DNA of 64,000 nucleotides, taken from contig CAJQUW010012942.1 in the NCBI GenBank assembly GCA_907163375.1, forward strand, positions 118,081-182,080. The letters run 5' to 3'. Made by a program: the position numbers and the translations under genes. Positions 46,940-58,760 of the stretch are shown one piece after another. Source of the stretch: Prostheceraeus crozeri. Its lineage: Eukaryota; Platyhelminthes; Polycladida; Euryleptidae. The notes under the pieces are model-generated. The model did no database searches, had not been told where the DNA came from, and was given only the letters and a program-made list of their open reading frames with translations. Positions within the stretch are counted from its first letter, which is position 1. Each line of letters starts with the position of its first letter.

Positions 46940-48359
46940 AGGTGCAGATTGAGGTTTTCGATAAAACGATATTTTTCTGTGTGTCATGTGATTAAGTCAG
47001 AAGCACTACGGAAAGTGTAGAACCATCTCTAGGTCATTCATTAAAAATGTTCATTGAAAACACACAGACAGGCATGTCCTCAAATTCATTGCATTATTTT
47101 TGTTGTAGGTCTATGTGCAAAAATATTCAATTCATGCTTAGAAAATTTTTAAAAAAACCACATTTGAGGTAAATTGGTAGACATTGGTAGGTAAATTGTT
47201 AGACATTGGTAGGCAAACTGTGAAAAGCTACACAAAATCGAGCTAATGTAGCCTAAATATTTATAACCAGCGAACTCATCTCGCCTTCTTCAAATATTAC
47301 CTTGTTGGTGTTTTTTTTCTTGCATTGTTAGAATCCTCGCGTTCACTAATGAAGTCGTCGTTTCTAAAACGTTTGAAGCACAAAAAAGTATTCTTTATTT
47401 TATTCCGCGTAAATCCGTCATCTTGATGACGTACTTTTCGGTACCATTCATCAAAAACCTCGCTCTTCGGGAGTTTATGAAGTTGAAGAAATATTCCAGG
47501 AGACTGATGTCGCAGAACACTTTTATAAAACAATTGCAATTCGGAGCTGAACACACATTAGGGTCGTCAAACCTTCACATACGCGAAGTGTAAAATGTGT
47601 GACCAAGGAGAGGAAGGCATGTAAACGTATATCCTATCGAGTTTGCGTCTCACAATTCCTAATGAAGTTAAAGCTTTCAACTGTAATGTGTTGTAGAACG
47701 GGAACATTGTTTATTTATTTTGCTTGTTCCTCCCTTTGATTTGGTCACTGACCAACAAGCTGTAGGTTTCAATGTTCATTACTTGGTCATTGATTCTCGC
47801 TGTTTCGCGATTACGCACAGGTTTGAGGGAAAATCTGCTTCTCCAAAAGTGATCCTTCCTGCGTATATCCGCGATGAGAGAAATTTCACAGTTTCCCATC
47901 CCCACCACTACTATTAAGGAATCCATGAATGAAACATGGAATGCAATCTACCACTTCTTCAGCTTCTGAGGATATAAATCATACAGACAGTCACAGCACT
48001 ACGGTGCTTATATAGTTCAAATTCCAATTCTTTGTATCACTGACTTCTTGATAATATTGAAACATTACCAACTTGAGGCGAATGCATGTTTGACAGCAAA
48101 AGGATTTGAAAGAAACCTTTAGAACGACTGATTCATTCATCGTCTGCATTAAATTCCTTATATTTTACAATCCATCATGTATTGTTTTAGTGTCACGGAT
48201 CATTTCAATACAAACACTGAAATGGTTGGTTTCTGATACAATGTCTGAGATAAGATGAATCAGAATTTTTGAGATCACATGAACGCCACAATGTGACCAA
48301 ATGCGTTAAAATAGCAACTTTAAGTCGTAAGGACAATAATCAGATGTTTTGAAAAAATC
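46940..48359. other. No gene recognised
   Basis: Small ORFs only, for example 47297-47554 (minus, Lys/Arg-rich) and 47711-47926, without recognised domains. A short doubled word TGGTAGACATTGGTAGG/TAAATTG occurs at 47172-47215. Confidence 0.4.
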
Positions 48360-48900
48360 ACCGGACATCACGTGGATTTGCAATTAGCAAGCTACTGACA
48401 GTGAATTTGGAACTCCCATCAGTAACAGAAGTTGATTCCCTTCGAATACTAGGAATTACAATAAATTCGGAATTTATTATGTCGGTAAGCTAGTTAGCCT
48501 TGCTGCACGTTGCTTATACGCTTTTAGGATTTTGAAGGAAACTTTGTCAAAGGGCTGAACTATTAATCTGTCACACTGCTTTGGTAAGAACTGCAATAAT
48601 TGAATATTGTGCGCCTCTTTTCCTAGGAATTTCAATCATCGACTCTAACCGACATGATATAGTTCAAAACCGTTTCCATCGAGTCATGTGTGGCAAAAAT
48701 TGCACAAATAGCTGCTCTCCATCTATACTGGAATCAATCCATATGCTTAAGAAAATCATGTCTTCGTCTCATATCTTACATAATTTTTTGCCAACTCTCT
48801 CTGAGTCGGGAAGGTTTCACCTTCCAATTCACAGAACTCAGCGTCCTCGCTCGTTCCTTTTTTTACTGTGCTTGTGAAGTGTACAACTCAATGAATTCTA
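48360..48900 (+). pseudogene. Non-LTR retrotransposon 3' remnant
   Basis: The plus strand shows the region just after the LINE catalytic core: LELPSVTEVDSLRILGITI-like sequence at about 48397-48460, then a frame change and the 98-codon segment 48581-48877. The latter contains IIEYCAPLFL, DIVQNRFHRVM, and HILHNFLPTLSESGRFHLP followed by RPRSF. This is the same type of post-RT tail as in the element at 38.5 kb, but a different, more degraded copy. The YADD core is absent. Confidence 0.7.
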
Positions 48901-49059
48901 GACATGAATAATCCTTAAGCTTGGCTCGTGCTTTTTCTCTTTTGATGTTTCCCTTCTAATTGTTCTCTTTCGGTGTCAATTCTGAGTAAAACGTGCTGTT
49001 ATCGATTTTCATTAACACAAATATGCGCTAATTATTATTATTTCAATGGCTATTTAATA

Positions 49060-49205
49060 AATATACATACTACTGGCAAATCGTCTAAGTTAGTGCACCA
49101 GCAATAAGTAATAAATGTTGCTTTTTGCAAACACAATGTAAATGGAATAATTAGCCACAAAAACAGCTGCCGTTTCGTCCAATATCAGGAATTCTTGGGT
49201 AATGA
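49060..49205 (+). repeat. Dispersed repeat R4 copy 2
   Basis: TACTGGCAAATCGTCTAAGT, CACAATGTAAATGG and TTTCGTCCAATATCAGGAAT match the R4 copies at 19720 (plus) and 61415-61610 (minus). Confidence 0.65.
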
Positions 49206-49209
49206 ACAC

Positions 49210-50621
49210 ATTATGACACTGTTATGAACACGAACTTTAGAGTTAGCTATACGCCGAAATCATCATCATAAGATAGGCGTTATCAAGTTATAGTAATAGC
49301 CTAGGCCGCCGACATGTATGATGATCATCACAGGATGATAATAAAAGCTGAACTCGTCTAGCCGTCCGACCCGAACTCGTCGCACCAGAGAGTGTGTGTC
49401 ATAGCATTATTCTGTACAACAGATATTGGAATATATTACGGAATTCTATCGTGCAGGAGGCAGAGAGGTATCACCAAACCAACTGCTGCTCTATGGGAAT
49501 TGATGAAGTCAAGAAAAACCAATCCAGCACAAAATTATTATTCTATCCAGCTAAGCTCTTGATGAAAAAATCAGAATCATTCTTGAGATACAAAATTTAT
49601 GTTTGTAAGTTAGATCAGATATAATTTCTGTCGATGATTTAAAGCGATATTAGATGTACTCAATAACAATAGCAGTAGACGTGAATCATAAATATTTTTC
49701 AGAAGAAAGTAAAAATTGTGAACATTGTGATTTAGGCCTACAGAGTCGATAAATTCTCATTAACGCTTGCGCACCACGATGTTCTATGCCCGCTATTGCT
49801 ATTTATGCATGCGTCCATTGGGGCATTCGGGGCAATGTATTTTTAAATAAATTCCACAACATACTTCAATCATATACAAGTACAATGTGCATCTGTGACC
49901 AAACGCTACATCCTATCTTAAGTCTTTATTCATCTGTCCAACGGATGCATGTGTAACTGCCGGTGGTTTTATTCCTCTTCCTCTATCAGGGGCAGTCGCT
50001 GGAGTGTCGCCGAGATTGCACCGATTGGCAAAAATCTAACACGAGTCACACATGATACGCAATGGTGTTGACGTCATCAACAACTCAGCCAATCTATCAA
50101 TGTGCAGTTCACACGCGACAGAACAGCTCGGCGACACCTTTCAGGTCGTCGCGGCCACTGTATGCAACCCACGAAGAAGCAATCCATCTATGTGATTCAA
50201 CCCGGGCGACGACAAGGAATTCTTCACGAGTGACACTTACACACTCTGACTGGCTAATTACGCCGTGTGTGACAAACACGTAGCTAATTGTTTACACATG
50301 CATACCTTCACCTCTTCATTATTTTTATCAAAGTGACTTCAAACCCACCGGGAACTTTGCAAGCATGCTGCATGATGCTATAAGGTATACCGATGAAGAA
50401 ACTTTGTTACTATGGTTTGTTTTTAGGATGTTCTACGACAAATTCAAGGCTTATCTGATACCTTGCACCACAATTTTGCATTTCTTCACATTTAGTAGAT
50501 GTTCTACATGTATGCTGGCACAATTAATAGCATTTTATGCAAAAATTCAACTCCATGTCATTGTCCGACATAATCATTGGTGAAGCTTCTATATTCAAAA
50601 ACTTTTCAAATCGAACGTTTT
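49210..50621. other. No gene recognised
   Basis: A short inverted pair GTGTCGCCGAG (50014-50024) and CTCGGCGACAC (50128-50138) is the only structure noted. No domain-bearing ORF. Confidence 0.35.
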
Positions 50622-50843
50622 CTGTCTAAACCAGCACCTCCTAAATCACACACTGAAGCGAGACACTATTCGTAACTATAATTAAAAAAATCCTAAAGCA
50701 AAGCGTTTTAGGAGGCTAGCGCACTAGTGTTATTGTTCTCTTTAGTATGTCAGCATTCTATTTCACGCAACCTCCTAAAATTCTAGTGTGTCGCGCTTTA
50801 GGATGGAGATTTCTTCGATTTTAGGAGGTGACAGTTTACAGTG
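50622..50843. mobile_element. MITE with CACTGTAAA-type end
   Basis: The right end, inverted, reads CACTGTAAACTGTCACCTCC; the left end reads CTGTCTAAACCAGCACCTCC. The arms continue as CTAAA and CGACAC-containing blocks. The element is full of CCTCCTAAA/TTTAGGAGG words in both orientations. Its terminus resembles those of the M1 and M2 families. Confidence 0.6.
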
Positions 50844-51230
50844 ATATTTGATGGATAAGTGCAACCTGCATGCAAGTAGAAATTGAACTCAAGCCAAAAC
50901 ATGGAATTAGCAGACTGATTTAGCAGCACGCAGGATATCCTGAGTGTAAGCAGATGTATGTACTTTCATGTAGGTTGAGTTGAATCAGAATGGTTTACAG
51001 TAATTGACTGAAATATGCGATAATAATTCTTTAAGATGTTTATTTAGTAAAATTAGCGACACATACACACCCCTCCTATTTAATGGAAATATGGACAATT
51101 TCAAGAAAGAGATCGCAAGATTGACAAAGCAAGCTTTGATAGGCATGATAGGCAAAAAGCATGAATATCATCTTTAACCATCATTGGTAGGCAATGGTGA
51201 GCGCTAAACATTTGAAGTAAGTCATTTCGA

Positions 51231-51477
51231 TTAATCAAAAAATATACACTACGAGTTTGTAGGCACAAAACTCTCCCGATTGTTGTTAGGCCGAAAATTA
51301 TGATGAAGTAAATAAAGACACAAGGTGGCCGATTTATCATATTAGGCCTTGATAAAGCGTCAGGACGGGAAACGTCTGCCACCTTGTGTCTTTATTTACT
51401 TCATTATCATTTTCGGCCTAACAACAATCGGGAGAGTTTTGTGCCTACACACTCGTAGTGTATATTTTTTGAATAAT
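51231..51477. repeat. Long inverted repeat, 99-bp arms and 48-bp spacer
   Basis: 51231-51329 and 51378-51477 are near-identical inverted copies (only a handful of differences, e.g. TTTG versus GTGT). Both arms therefore encode the same peptide PPCVFIYFIIIFGLTTIGRV. The spacer contains CTTGATAAAG, a short hairpin and GGAAACGTCTG. It could be a decayed retroelement terminal region duplicated in inverted orientation. Confidence 0.92.
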
Positions 51478-51479
51478 GG

Positions 51480-52351
51480 TCCTCCCGCCCAAAGCCATCA
51501 ATTATTTCAATCAAGATTCATAATCTTGAATCCTGCTCCTCTTTGGGAAAAATGGCAGCCGGTGACTATCTTCAAGGACTCCCATTCCGCATCTCTGGAG
51601 TCAAATACGGCCTTCGGATCGTTGAAGGCTGTGCAGAAGTTTCACTGAGATGGAGATATTGGACATACGAACAAGAGCAACATATTAATTAAGGTCTTAT
51701 CCTGTGGGGGGTGTGGATTCTGTGAGGATACCCACAAGTTTTTCTGTTTGTATGGGGTGTGGATTCAAATATCAATCCTCACGGCAACCCTGGAAAGATC
51801 GCTAAGGCAAGCACTTATAGCCACTTCGCCACGTAGGTTACTCATGAGGACTTCAAATCTCCCCTAATGCCACTGTGCAGATCTGAACTGACGCCTTCCA
51901 CGCGTGCCAACTGTTTCACGGTTTGTGAGAACAGAAAGACGAAACGGTGTCATACGATAGGAGAATTATCAAGGATAAATAAATATTAATTATTGAAAAT
52001 CGTGTGTAGCTCCATCGTGAGTCTATTTGTATACTTGATGACGATTATTAGTCACAAAGGACTTAAATTGAGTCATAGGTATTACCGCCTATCGGGAATA
52101 AACGTTTTGTTCTACACAACGGTGAAAAGTGGAATTATTCCGGTAATTATTATTGTTATTAGAATTTCTATTAATTATTCTCGCGCTAAATGTATGTTAC
52201 ATGGCGGCTGATATTCCCAAATGCCTGATATTGCATCATACACAAAGTTGAAACAGGAGATATCACAGCTATTGTTTATTTCACTTCAACTTCTGAGAAT
52301 CTCACTCATTTCATCATTCTCACTCATTTCAGCGATATCAACGAACTGAGA
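51480..52351. other. No gene recognised
   Basis: Contains a doubled GGGGTGTGGATTC word (51708-51765). A possible splice acceptor TTCTCACTCATTTCAG ends at 52332, just before the PAN/Apple ORF. Confidence 0.35.
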
Positions 52352-52897
52352 ATGTTGTCGAGATGCCAGTCCACGCTCATTTATTGCCTCATCTGGAGTT
52401 CTGGCTACAATATGGTCCACAACAAAGAGTTCTTTATAATACAGGACAACCGTATATCCATAAATCACGTCAACATCACCATTGAATGGTCATCGGGAGT
52501 TTCGGAATGTCTTTTTGATTGTTTGTCCACACCTGAGTGTGTCGGTGGACATTACAACCACAGCTCAGGAGATTGTCATTTGATGCAGGGCTCCTTCGTA
52601 ATGTTCAAGACAGTGACTGCCCGAGATTCAAGCGATGTAGTCTTTGGTCTGTCCTGCAATCCACAGGCAAGATACACTGTGAAGGATGGGTTTTTGAATG
52701 ATTTCAATCATTTGCAGATCAGGAAGACGCCAAGCATTGAAGCTTGCCAAGAAGAGTGCACAAAATACCAATGGTGCCGCGCAGCTGAATTCTATGTATC
52801 AAGTAACAATTGTAATTTAGATCCAGTAATCAGTTCAACGGCGTCTTATGCTTATCGGAACTCATCGATCAAAACTTTATCCTTGAGAATCTGTTAA
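52352..52897 (+). CDS. PAN/Apple-like domain protein (exon or small gene)
   Basis: A 181-codon frame with two cysteine modules resembling PAN/Apple domains, which bind proteins or carbohydrates in the extracellular space. Module 1 (about residues 27-102) holds Cys 53, 57, 63, 75 and 102. Module 2 (about 102-181) starts at CNPQARYTV and has Cys 132, 136, 142, 154 and 181 with the ACQEEC-YQWC pattern. N-glycosylation sites (NIT, NHS, NSS) fit secretion. The N-terminus is not a convincing signal peptide, and a good acceptor-like TTTCAG lies 20 bases upstream, so this may be an internal or last exon rather than a full gene. No disruption seen. Other cysteine-rich extracellular folds are possible. 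Confidence 0.65.
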   Translation: MLSRCQSTLIYCLIWSSGYNMVHNKEFFIIQDNRISINHVNITIEWSSGVSECLFDCLSTPECVGGHYNHSSGDCHLMQGSFVMFKTVTARDSSDVVFGLSCNPQARYTVKDGFLNDFNHLQIRKTPSIEACQEECTKYQWCRAAEFYVSSNNCNLDPVISSTASYAYRNSSIKTLSLRIC

Positions 52898-52899
52898 AC

Positions 52900-54034
52900 A
52901 AATGCACTGACTCAACTTACAACAAGCGCGAGTTTAATCGAGAGTGGTGTAACCACAGAATTAGACAGGTCGTCTCTTCTTCTGTTTGACTAGAAAGGAG
53001 GCATTGAAAATGCAACGCTAATGAATTGGCACAATCTGCTGACATAACACCATAGCAATCGAACAATGAGCAGCCAGTTCAACATTAAACACGCCAAATT
53101 GTGCGAAGTTTCAGTGACTGTTATCAACCGGATCACACAGCAAAGAGACACACTCCATGTCAAGTTCTACAGAGAAGTTTGTGAACGTTTTTTCATGCGC
53201 CTGCTAACTTTTTTTAAAATGATCGGAGGGTCCAACATTATCGAGAAAACTTTTGGGAAATGATCTGAATTCTTCGAATCTGAAGGAATCGTTTCAATCG
53301 GAGCCTTTTGAAGGATTTCAGAGCAATCCGCAAGCGACGCACGACTATTTTTCCTATCTCTGTAGGGTACTAAAAATTTCGTTTTGCCCACTTAGTAAGT
53401 TCCTGCATGTGCCATCGTTTTGAATCAGTTTGTACTTCTAGCAAAGTGATGCGCTTAAACCATATAATTCTGTGGTTACACAACTCTTGATCAAACTCAA
53501 ATTCTTGTAATCGCTCGATTTCTTTGTCCATTTGTCACAGACTAATAACGCTATATTTCTACCCAAGATTGCTGCATTTAGGCAGAAATCCTGGACTTTT
53601 GAAACATTCTTTGTCAACTTACTTGAATATTGCCTACATCTTCTGTGTTGTCTAGTCTGCTAGCTGACTTCATGATTAACTTTCAATTGCTATTGTTATG
53701 ATGCAAAATGGTGAACTAGAGTATGTCTTGTAGTTGTTTTCTCTTTAGACAATCGCAATCCAAAAAACTTGTCTACTTAGATATCAGCAGCTCAGACGGG
53801 TCTCCTAATCTTTGAAATGTTCATCTTGTTGTTATGCATCAGGGAACAAAGTTAAAGGACCCATGCTTGAAACTCATTCATTTTTGGATCTATTAAATGT
53901 TGAATTGTTATGTATAGATTCTAGGTAGAATATTGGCAGTTACGAAGAAATCGGTCAAGAAAAGGTGGTAATCATGTGTGTGCTATGAATGACCAAAGAC
54001 AACATTATTGCCTCCATCGTAAACTATATGCTTC
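52900..54034. other. No gene recognised
   Basis: 3' flank of the PAN/Apple ORF, with only short chance ORFs. Confidence 0.35.
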
Positions 54035-54480
54035 CCAAAGTGAGAATAATTTCAAGGGGTGCAATAAACAGTCTTTATTTGTCTCCGTGTATGTATTGTA
54101 GATCCTATCGCTTTATTTGACCTGTAAAGAAGATTATTGCCCGCGCGGGAGAGATCATGTTTACTCCAATGCACTGGAAGGAGCGCAATCTATGCCAATA
54201 ATGATTGTTCTCTTCCTGCTTTTGTATGCATGGAGACTACATCAGTGAATAGATATCTTCACGATTGATGAAGCTAAATTTCTATTCAAATACTCTTCAT
54301 AATCATAGACATGTCAGTCACAATCTGTCCTTGATCATCATAGCACGTCGTCAAGTAAAATTCTCTACGCAACTCGTGCATGAGATTGCTTCATCATAGC
54401 ATTCGACCTCGTTAGATTTAAGTAGTCCTCACCCTACGGGCTCGGGCATTTAAGATATCTAACTCTTGGAATGCTATAAA
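54035..54480 (-). repeat. Dispersed repeat R2 copy 2 (empty site for the Tc1-type element)
   Basis: On the minus strand this reads through the sequence that at 4105-6345 is split by the transposon, and continues into the block that matches 7166-7250. The junction region here is CAGGAAGAGAACAATCATTA then TTGGCATAG, with no insert. Confidence 0.75.
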
Positions 54481-54999
54481 GAAGCAATCATGCACTAGTT
54501 TCGTACAAAACTATTATTCCATTCTTCCAATGAAAGTTTTTGATCCATTAGAGAATACCACACTTATTCGTAATGCTATTTCAATATTCAGATAAAGTTC
54601 TATCTTGGTTCATTTCCCTTCTCAAGATATTATTGCTGATAACATAGAGCGCTTCCAAGACAACCGGATGAAGATATGCATGAATAGATCAGATCACGTA
54701 GATATCCAATAACATGTCTACAAAAAGTTTCTGAGAACGAAAATTTTTAAAGTTTTCTATGCCGAAGCAAGACTGGTATTCTCTAAAATGGTGAGAAGAT
54801 TATTTACATTTGAAGTTCATAACTGTAGAACCGCATTCAGAATCCCTCCTTTATTTGTTAGAATTTATTCTCGGGGGAAATCTGTACAGAGGGATTTTAT
54901 CGCGGATATCTATAATCCACTTCATAGCTAATTATCTGGAATACTTGATAACGGATAGAAGATAGCCATGATACTCTGTAGGACATAGCCCGTAAAATT

Positions 55000-55450
55000 A
55001 CTTGATCACGATAATGCTGGGTCTTCATGGAAAACTTGAGATCATATTGTGCTTCTAATTGGCTGAAATTTCAAGATTTTAATTCAATTTTCATCGGAGA
55101 TTTTATGATTCACTAAATATAGGTTTCATTTCTTGAATTTGAATAGAGATTGTGGACCCATTTACATCTTTTAAAGTTAACTATGACCATTGTCTTTAAT
55201 ATTATGACATTTTGCTGAGCATCAAAGAAATAGTAATCCATCAAATTGCAACTTCAATAGAGATTATCTCTCCAAGGCTGTCATGACACGGAGAGGATCT
55301 GTAAAATACTATCATTCCTTCTGTATTGCTATCATGATCAGTCGATTATTTGGTAATTTCTTCGAAGCTTCAAAATTTTGCTTATCTCACAATTGCGACT
55401 TACTGGGTCTCAAATCGAGTTCATTTAATAAAATCAACAAGCTGTGATTA
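55000..55450 (+). mobile_element. R1 transposon copy 3 (internal/3' part)
   Basis: Shares TTTTAATTCAATTTTCATCG, TTTCTTGAATTTGAATAGAG, GTGGACCCATTTACAT, CTCCAAGGCTGTCATGACAC and ATGATCAGTCGA in order with R1 copies 1 and 2. Both terminal inverted repeats are missing or diverged. Confidence 0.7.
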
Positions 55451-55479
55451 GCCAAAGACTACCAAGATATACATACAAT

Positions 55480-55700
55480 CCCTTGATTTACTCATTCATA
55501 GATATCGCGATACAACCATCAATTTCATAATGAACAATAGACATCTACAAGTCACAAAATCAAAAGCTACATTCTTTCGAGAGGAAATAAACGTTTCCTA
55601 CCATAGCTATCTGTTCATCCCCCGCTGCGCTCGGGCTGTACACCACAGCCGTGGGAGGAAAAGTTGATATTTCTTCTCTTAAGAAAATGGGTATTTTGAG
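55480..55700 (+). repeat. Dispersed repeat R3 copy 2
   Basis: Diverged copy of 16690-16960, lying directly after the R1 fragment. Confidence 0.5.
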
Positions 55701-56077
55701 TGTTTGACACGTAGGCCCTTCATGTATTTCAATCTGGAATTTTTCTAATACAACAATCTTTAGTTTCATCATATATATCATTATACTGCAGTTCATCAGA
55801 ATATTTTGATAGTAGTATTTTTCTTGGGTAGGTCAAATACGTTGTAGAAGTCAACTACATCGTCAAAATACAGCTAGAATGAATTAATTGTCTTCGTATT
55901 CGTACTTTCGAATGTAAAATCCAACAGCACAGTAATGTAGCATAAACAGCAATGCAGTAATACAGTACATATGCAACATATTTACAAATAAACGCTCTAA
56001 AAATTGCCAAAGCTGATGGATTGGCCGAAAAATATATTTAGCATGTTTCCTAATAATTAGAATAATAAGAATTAATC

Positions 56078-56985
56078 TTCTCAAAGCACAAGACGAATGT
56101 CTGCAATAATCCGTCGCTGTCATCAGATGAGGGATTGTCCCAGACTTCAACCACATATATCTATGGTAGAAAGCATGCTTCAAGGAAGTGGGAGGAATGG
56201 AGGATGAGAGGGATGAGTTGGAGGATGAGAAGGAAGAGGAGGTTGAAGATGAGAAGGAAGAGGAGGTGGAGGATGAGAAGGAAGAGGAGGTGGAGGATGA
56301 GAAAGAAGAGGAGGTGGAGGATGAGAAGAAAGAGGAGGTGGAGAATGAGAAGAAAGAGGAGGTGGAGGATGAAAGAGAGGAGGAGGAGGAGGGAGGAGAG
56401 GAGGAGGAGGAGGAGGAGGAGGAGGAGGAGAGGAAGGAGGAGAGGAGGAGGAGGAGGGAGGAGGAGGAGGAGGGAGGAGGAGGAGGCGGGAGGAGGCGGA
56501 GGGAGGAGGAGGAGGAGGAGAGAGAGGAGGAGGAGGAGGAGGAGGAGAGGAGGAGGAGGAGGAGGAGGAGGAGGAGGAGGAGGAGGAGGAGGAGGAGGAG
56601 GAGGAGGAGGAGGAGGAGGAGGAGGAGGAGGAGGAGGAGGAGGAGGAGGAGGAGGAGGAGGAGGAGGAGGAGGAGGAGGAGGAGGAGGAGGAGGAGGAGG
56701 AGGAGGAGGAGGAGGAGGAGGAGGAGGAGGAGGAGGAGGAGGAGGAGGAGGAGGAGGAGGAGGAGGAGGAGGAGGAGGAGGAGGAGGAGGAGGAGGAGGA
56801 GGAGGAGGAGGAGGAGGAGGAGGAGGAGGATGAAGGGTAGGAGATTAAACCTCTCAAAGCACAAGACAATTCGAATGTCTGCAATAATCCGTCGCTGTCA
56901 TCTGATGAGGGATTGTGCTAAACTTCTACCACAGATTTCTATGGTAGCAAGCATGCTTCAAGAAAGTGGGAGGAATAGAAATTCG
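56078..56985. repeat. Direct repeats of about 125 bp flanking the GGA tract
   Basis: 56078-56198 (TCTCAAAGCACAAGAC to AAGTGGGAGGAATGGA) is repeated at 56853-56982 with a 5-base insertion and a few substitutions. The purine tract lies exactly between. The repeats contain GTCTGCAATAATCCGTCGCT in both copies. Confidence 0.92.
56185..56830. repeat. Purine-rich GGA/GAA tract with about 280 bp of pure (GGA)n
   Basis: The left part is an imperfect 30-bp repeat (GATGAGAAGGAAGAGGAGGT), grading rightwards into about 94 perfect AGG triplets at 56547-56827. One strand is all purine. Frames read as poly-Glu/Arg/Gly on the plus strand and poly-Leu/Ser/Pro on the minus strand; none of these ORFs is credible. 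Confidence 0.97.
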
Positions 56986-57189
56986 AAGCGAGTAACTGTC
57001 TTCAGTGTATTACAATCTATTTCAGTCCTTAATTCTATACTTTGGTTCTCATGGATTGTCGATCTGAGCGAATGACGGATTGTTGCTCCCTTAAACTCTG
57101 ATTTCCGCTTCCTCACATTATTAATGACTGCTGTATTTCAGCTGTTGTCTGCAGGGATTTGTGCAGCTGTGAGGTGGAGATAACTGCAG

Positions 57190-58236
57190 ATGACTTCGAA
57201 GATGAGCAAGAAGACAGCGACGGAGGTGGTGTCGAAATTCGTCAATCAAACCGGGATGCATGCTATTCCTAGCATCGTCACTGAAGAACACAAGGGCTGG
57301 CGAAGTGGTTGGACTGTTCTGCTCTTGCTAGCATTCGCGGTCCTCACCAAGCAAGTGTATTCACTAGCCATGAAACTGTCTTCGCATCCGACACGAACTT
57401 CCGTCGATATTTCTTACACCAATCCGCTGGAATTCCCCGCAGTCACCCTCTGCAGCCTGAATCCGATCAAAGTCGATGAGCTGTACAAACGCAGGATGAA
57501 GAGAAAAGCAAACAAGGAACTCAGCAATCTCAGATACTTGATCTTCGACAAATACAAGAAGCCGCCTTCAGATTCTCTCACCGAGTCTGTCATTGATTTG
57601 TCTTCATTAAAAGGCTTCAATTCGAAGCCGAATGAGAACAAGAAGAAGATTGCGTCTGATGACGTGGATCGGAAACGGAAGATGGATGTCCTCTTCGCCA
57701 TCAATACCTTGAAAGCCAAAGCACTGAGGAAGCTGACGTATTCTGTTGATGATATGGTCGTTGACTGCCGGTTTGATGGGAAAGATTGTGATGTGAAGGA
57801 AGACTTCGTTCCAGTTGTATCTCCTCACTACGGTCATTGTTACATCTTCAATTCCGGCTCTTCAGCGAAGAATCGATCAAAGCCAATCTCCCTCAAGAAG
57901 GTTTCAAGAAGTGGAGCAGAACATGGCTTAGAAATGACGTTATTGGTGGATCAAATGAACTATGTCCCGAACATCGCGCCGGCTGTCGGCTACAAGATAC
58001 TCATCCACTCTCCGTCCAGACCGCCGATTCCGGAGAACGAAGGCTACGTCGTATCTCCTGGACTCTTCTCTATCTTTGAGCTGAAATTAACACGCTTGGA
58101 GAGAGCAGAGGCTCCGTATGGACGTTGCAGGCAGTTCACGGGCAATGAAGAGAAGAGGCTGAATATGTACAATGAGAAGCTACCTCTGACGGTCCCAGGA
58201 GTTGATGTCTGCATGCGGACCTGTGAGCAGCTGAAG
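57190..58236 (+). CDS. DEG/ENaC family sodium channel, 5' coding exon (partial gene)
   Basis: This is the N-terminal 349 residues of a DEG/ENaC-type, amiloride-sensitive-like trimeric cation channel subunit. The ATG follows an in-frame stop at 57181. Order: cytoplasmic N-terminus with HAIPSI at residues 24-29 (position of the family His-Gly gating motif, here His-Ala); TM1 at about 41-60; post-TM1 signature EFPAVTLCSLNPIK at 81-94; a basic, probably variable finger region; DCRFDGKDC and GHCYIFNSG (192-223); and the beta-ball/palm with GLEMTLLV, a PGLFSIFEL segment and APYGRC (308-313). It ends in VCMRTCEQLK. The exon closes at CTGAAG/GTGAGA (58236/58237), a canonical donor in phase 0. The remaining cysteine-rich thumb, pore and TM2 are not in the window and must lie on later exons or be lost. 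Possible acceptors lie at 57138 and 57151, so a 5'UTR exon upstream is likely. Ligand and ion selectivity cannot be told. Confidence 0.9.
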
Positions 58237-58258
58237 GTGAGAGACATTGTGGAATATA
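58237..58258 (+). promoter_or_regulatory. Splice donor and start of intron of the DEG/ENaC gene
   Basis: GTGAGA directly after AAG fits the donor consensus. The open frame continues a further 15 codons only because it runs into the mariner terminal repeat, which is why the simple ORF ends in CVLKVW. Confidence 0.6.
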
Positions 58259-58472
58259 CAAGGTGTGTCTTAAAAGTTTGGTGAATGATTAGATATCTCT
58301 GAAAAGGAGGAAGAAGATGTGTACACACTAACACACATAAATGTTCAATGAGGTGTCAGTAAACATAGCGCAGGGTATGACGCGCGCTAACTATCATAGA
58401 TATCTGCAGACGCATTGAGAAGTTCAATCCGATGTGGAGTGTTCTTCATCCCATAGAAATTGACAACAATAA

Positions 58473-58680
58473 AACCTCTAGAATGGAAATTAAGCTTCAT
58501 GCAATGCACAATAACGGCACATAAATCGCACGCATTTTCACTTAGATGCACCTGCCAACGGCTGTATCATTGGGTTAGAATCAGTCACGTGTGCAATTCT
58601 AAGCTTTTCATTGGTTCTTCATGCCCCAACTTAGTTCCCCCGGATGTGCCGCGACCTTGAGTCAATTTCCATTCTAGCGA
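58473..58680. mobile_element. Small inverted-repeat element nested in the mariner
   Basis: CTAGAATGGAAATT at 58478-58491 and the inverse AATTTCCATTCTAG at 58664-58677 form the ends; inside, CGGCACAT and GATGTGCCG are also inverted. Fragments recur at 6375-6480. Confidence 0.55.
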
Positions 58681-58760
58681 ACTTCAGATAAACAGTTTAT
58701 TTCTATGCTTCATCCTTTTGAATGATGCTGTAGCAGGCAATCCATTAACACTTTGTCCAA

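Noticed and set aside
49990..50160. Inverted pair GTGTCGCCGAG/CTCGGCGACAC as a MITE
   Set aside because: Only 11 bp of perfect pairing, no flanking duplication and no second copy in the window.
55884..57075. Long poly-Leu, poly-Ser, poly-Gly and poly-Glu/Arg ORFs on both strands
   Set aside because: All come from the GGA/TCC microsatellite read in different frames; no domain and no independent coding evidence.
57190..58284. The full 364-codon DEG/ENaC ORF taken as the complete protein
   Set aside because: The last 15 codons read through a splice donor into a mariner terminal repeat; the second half of the channel, including the pore and TM2, is absent.
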